A stretch of 25,821 nucleotides of DNA from CAYVKY01 sp964452115 (GTDB lineage: Bacteria; Bacteroidota; Ignavibacteria; Tepidaquicellales; Tepidaquicellaceae): positions 1 through 25,821 of the forward strand of contig CAYVKY010000016.1 in assembly GCA_964452115.1 (NCBI GenBank), in the 5' to 3' direction. This document shows positions 24,043 to 25,821 of the stretch, piece by piece. Each line of letters opens with the position of its first letter. Positions within the stretch are counted from its first letter, which is position 1. A program made the translations under genes and the position numbers. Under the pieces are notes generated by a model. It ran no database searches. It was not told the DNA's origin and worked only from the letters and a program-made list of their open reading frames with translations.

Positions 24043-25536
24043 ATGAAAAATCAAATTTTTAAATTTGTAATCACGGTATTTTTGTTTTTAATGTTATCAG
24101 CGACAGCATATTCACAGGCATTTGTATGGGATAAAATCATCAGAATAACGAGCGGCCACGTTGACAGGAATCCGTCATTTGACCCGAAATCTCCCGGAGG
24201 ATATGGAAGAACCGGTTTTGCATTTCTTGTATTCGACAGGGCCGGCACATCGCCGAATTCTGATATTTGCGTGATGAAGTTTTTTACCGACAGCGCTTCG
24301 CAGAATATTTCATATCTGACAAATAATAATAAACCGAACCGCAATCCGAAAGTTGCATGGGACTATAGTTCTGATACAATAAACACTGCTATAGCAGTAT
24401 GGGAAACAGTTGAAAACAGCAGGGTGAATATTTACGGCTGCACATATAACAGCGGTCAATGGTCAGCGCCGTATCCTATTGATACCGGAGCTGGTGTGAA
24501 ATCTTCACCGAAATTGTCATTCGATTCAGGACAGAATTTCTTTCTGGTCTATGAAAACAGCGGTGATATAATATTCAAAAGAATAAATGCAGTTACTCAT
24601 CAAATTTTATATAATGCAAATCTGACGGATACAGACCCGGCAGTTTGCAAAAATCCAACCGTAAACGGCGGCGGAAATTACACGCCGTATTTGGTCGCAT
24701 ATCAGCGTCAAAAAACTGACGGAAACTGGGCAATTTATTGTAAAAAATCCGGTCCAAGTTTTCAGTGGACAACCGATACGATATCTGTGCAGGGAAATAA
24801 TATTAATCCGGTGAATCATTCCGGATTTGCAATAGACATTATTGTGACTTATGAGTCAAATAAAGGCGGAAAGTACAATATTTACGGTTATGACACATAC
24901 CAAAACAATCATTTTACATTAATTTCAAATCCGTATTTCAATTTTTCAAACAGCCACAATTATATGTATCCTCTTATAGTTGAGAACAAGTTCTATTTTA
25001 TGTATTTTGGCTGTGCATTGAAACAGGCAAACGAGGGAATGAAAATAATGTTCTGCTATAATTTCCCCGATTTCAAAGACAGCGTTTTGGTATGTGACAC
25101 GTCGCACATTCCTGCCGTTACGATGGGAACCGGTGTAAGGCCAACTTCATCTGTGTGGTACTACATGGTCTGGACAGTATTTAATAAAGATTCCGCAGGA
25201 GTATCCATGTTATATGCGTACGGAAAGAGAATAAATATCTCGGGCGTTAAGCAATTGGGCACGGAGATTCCGGTTGTTTTTTCTCTGCATCAGAATTATC
25301 CGAATCCTTTTAATCCTGTAACATTGATTAATTTTGATATTCCGCATCAAAGTGCAGTTACCTTGCGTGTGTATGATATTCTCGGCAGGGAAGCGGCATT
25401 GCTAGTAAATGAAGTTAAGCCGGCAGGAAGCTACAGCGTGCAGTTTGATGCGGGCCGTCTGACAAGCGGCATATATTTTTATAAGCTGGATGCAGGTGCA
25501 TTTTCCGAGGTTAAGAAAATGATAGTTGTAAAATAG
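24043..25536 (+). CDS. T9SS-exported protein, second of a tandem paralogous pair
   Basis: A 497-residue protein nearly identical in length and layout to its upstream neighbour. It has a signal peptide (about 1-25, ending TAYSQ), an unassigned beta-rich region to about residue 400, and a T9SS type A sorting domain from about 407 (TEIPVVFSLHQNYPNPFNPV... EVKKMIVVK). Shared anchors include RITSGHVDRNPSFD, SDICVMKFFTDSAS, ENSRVNIYGCTYN, YENSGDIIFKRIN and MVWTVFNKDSAGVSMLYAYGKR. This marks an old tandem duplication, since the rest has diverged substantially. It is in the same operon (12-base gap, no ribosome site of its own), so it may rely on re-initiation. Repeat-rich DNA without a standard T-tailed terminator follows. 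Function is unknown beyond export to the cell surface. Confidence 0.87.
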   Translation: MKNQIFKFVITVFLFLMLSATAYSQAFVWDKIIRITSGHVDRNPSFDPKSPGGYGRTGFAFLVFDRAGTSPNSDICVMKFFTDSASQNISYLTNNNKPNRNPKVAWDYSSDTINTAIAVWETVENSRVNIYGCTYNSGQWSAPYPIDTGAGVKSSPKLSFDSGQNFFLVYENSGDIIFKRINAVTHQILYNANLTDTDPAVCKNPTVNGGGNYTPYLVAYQRQKTDGNWAIYCKKSGPSFQWTTDTISVQGNNINPVNHSGFAIDIIVTYESNKGGKYNIYGYDTYQNNHFTLISNPYFNFSNSHNYMYPLIVENKFYFMYFGCALKQANEGMKIMFCYNFPDFKDSVLVCDTSHIPAVTMGTGVRPTSSVWYYMVWTVFNKDSAGVSMLYAYGKRINISGVKQLGTEIPVVFSLHQNYPNPFNPVTLINFDIPHQSAVTLRVYDILGREAALLVNEVKPAGSYSVQFDAGRLTSGIYFYKLDAGAFSEVKKMIVVK

Positions 25537-25588
25537 TACATTCAATTAAGAATTAAAATTTAAGAATTAAGAATTTATTATTGCCCCT

Positions 25589-25614
25589 CGTGCCGCTGCT
25601 CCAGCGGCGGCACG
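25589..25614. repeat. GC-rich REP-like hairpin
   Basis: CGTGCCGCTGCT and its partner AGCGGCGGCACG form a 12-bp stem (one G-U) with a 2-nt loop. Its base composition is far above the AT-rich surroundings, and it has no T-run, so it looks like an inserted palindromic repeat rather than a terminator. Confidence 0.7.
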
Positions 25615-25678
25615 AAAACGGAAATATTAACTTAAAAAAGAGATTTCTATTTCATTTATTAACCCTAAAGAGAAAATA

Positions 25679-25789
25679 ACTTCAGCCCACAACTTACTTG
25701 AATATAAATTTTTCAACTTTAGTCAACGACTTTCCTTAACAAAAATTTCTCAACTACAGCCCACGACTTCAGTCGTGGGAAAGGAATGT
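25679..25789. repeat. Degenerate 37-nt tandem repeat, three units
   Basis: Units start at 25679, 25716 and 25753, exactly 37 bases apart. Each begins with a form of ACTWYAGYCMACRACTT; the first two also agree over most of their AT-rich second half (about 27 of 37 positions by eye). The third diverges after its first 17 bases, where it runs into the palindrome at 25760. Confidence 0.6.
25760..25779. repeat. REP-like palindrome CCCACGACTTCAGTCGTGGG
   Basis: A 9-bp perfect stem with a TC loop. Palindromes with this ACGACTTCAGTCGT core are, from general knowledge, frequent dispersed repeats in Bacteroidota and Cyanobacteria and fit the REP/RAYT type. There is no transposase in the window. Confidence 0.7.
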
Positions 25790-25798
25790 AATTACAAA

Positions 25799-25818
25799 GA
25801 AACCGTTTTAACGGTTTC
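25799..25818. repeat. Short palindrome GAAACCGTT-TT-AACGGTTTC
   Basis: A 9-bp perfect stem with a 2-nt loop at the window edge. Its size and layout match the hairpin 20 bases earlier, so it is probably another REP-like element; it could also be the start of a larger repeat cut by the window. Confidence 0.6.
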
Positions 25819-25821
25819 ATA

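Larger units (their letters stand above)
25537..25821. other. Repeat-rich non-coding end of the window
   Basis: There is no gene from the T9SS pair to the window edge. The stretch holds short TTAAGAATTA-type direct repeats (25548-25578), three hairpin-forming REP-like elements and a degenerate 37-base tandem repeat, each listed separately. Confidence 0.8.

Noticed and set aside
25679..25789. CRISPR-like reading of the 37-base periodic repeat
   Set aside because: The units are degenerate and contiguous, the intervening sequence is itself similar between units, only about 2.5 copies exist and no cas gene is present.

Overview
The window looks like chromosomal DNA of an Ignavibacteria-type bacterium (Bacteroidota/Chlorobiota group). 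The evidence is AT-rich DNA, genes that mostly lack Shine-Dalgarno sequences, a TonB-dependent receptor of Bacteroidetes style, and four secreted proteins ending in a type IX secretion (T9SS) type A sorting domain with the QNYPNPFN signature. This lineage call is inferred from protein style, not from a marker gene. I see no rRNA, tRNA, CRISPR array, transposase or phage gene.

Layout. (1) 106-1044: YeiH-type putative sulfate exporter (+), ending at a bidirectional terminator shared with a convergent T9SS cargo protein (1118-3193, -) built of beta-propeller and BNR/YCF48 repeats. (2) 3265-7626: nucleic-acid maintenance block with a SpoU-type RNA methyltransferase (-), a divergent DinG-type Fe-S helicase and an RsmB-type rRNA m5C methyltransferase (+), closed by a second terminator. 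(3) 7689-12237 (-): in transcription order, a four-TM inner-membrane protein with a long cytoplasmic helical tail, a single-TM periplasmic protein, an outer-membrane barrel candidate and a LysM protein. Together these could span the whole envelope. The architecture resembles GldL/GldM (PorL/PorM) or ExbB/MotA-type machines, but I cannot assign the families. Two long RNA hairpins lie between these genes. (4) 12526-14716: small genes for a CoA-binding Rossmann protein, a small membrane protein with an odd start, a DUF2752 protein, an Mpv17-like membrane protein and a small signal-peptide/TM protein. (5) 14766-18635 (-): omega-amidase-like carbon-nitrogen hydrolase, a REP-like palindrome, a TonB-dependent receptor and a small membrane-anchored protein just upstream of the receptor. 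(6) 18713-19744 (-): SGNH-type hydrolase with a T9SS tail. (7) 19969-22230 (-): quinol-dependent nitric oxide reductase with all expected haem, non-haem iron and quinol residues. (8) 22534-25536 (+): two tandem paralogous T9SS cargo proteins. (9) 25537-25821: repeat-rich non-coding DNA with three REP-like hairpins and a degenerate 37-nt tandem repeat.

How it fits together. The T9SS would export the four sorting-domain proteins to the cell surface. The TonB receptor imports a scarce ligand (possibly haem or a metal complex), NorZ reduces NO at the expense of quinol, and the RNA methyltransferases and helicase are housekeeping. The most promising uncharacterised unit is region 3 with its structured intergenic RNAs.
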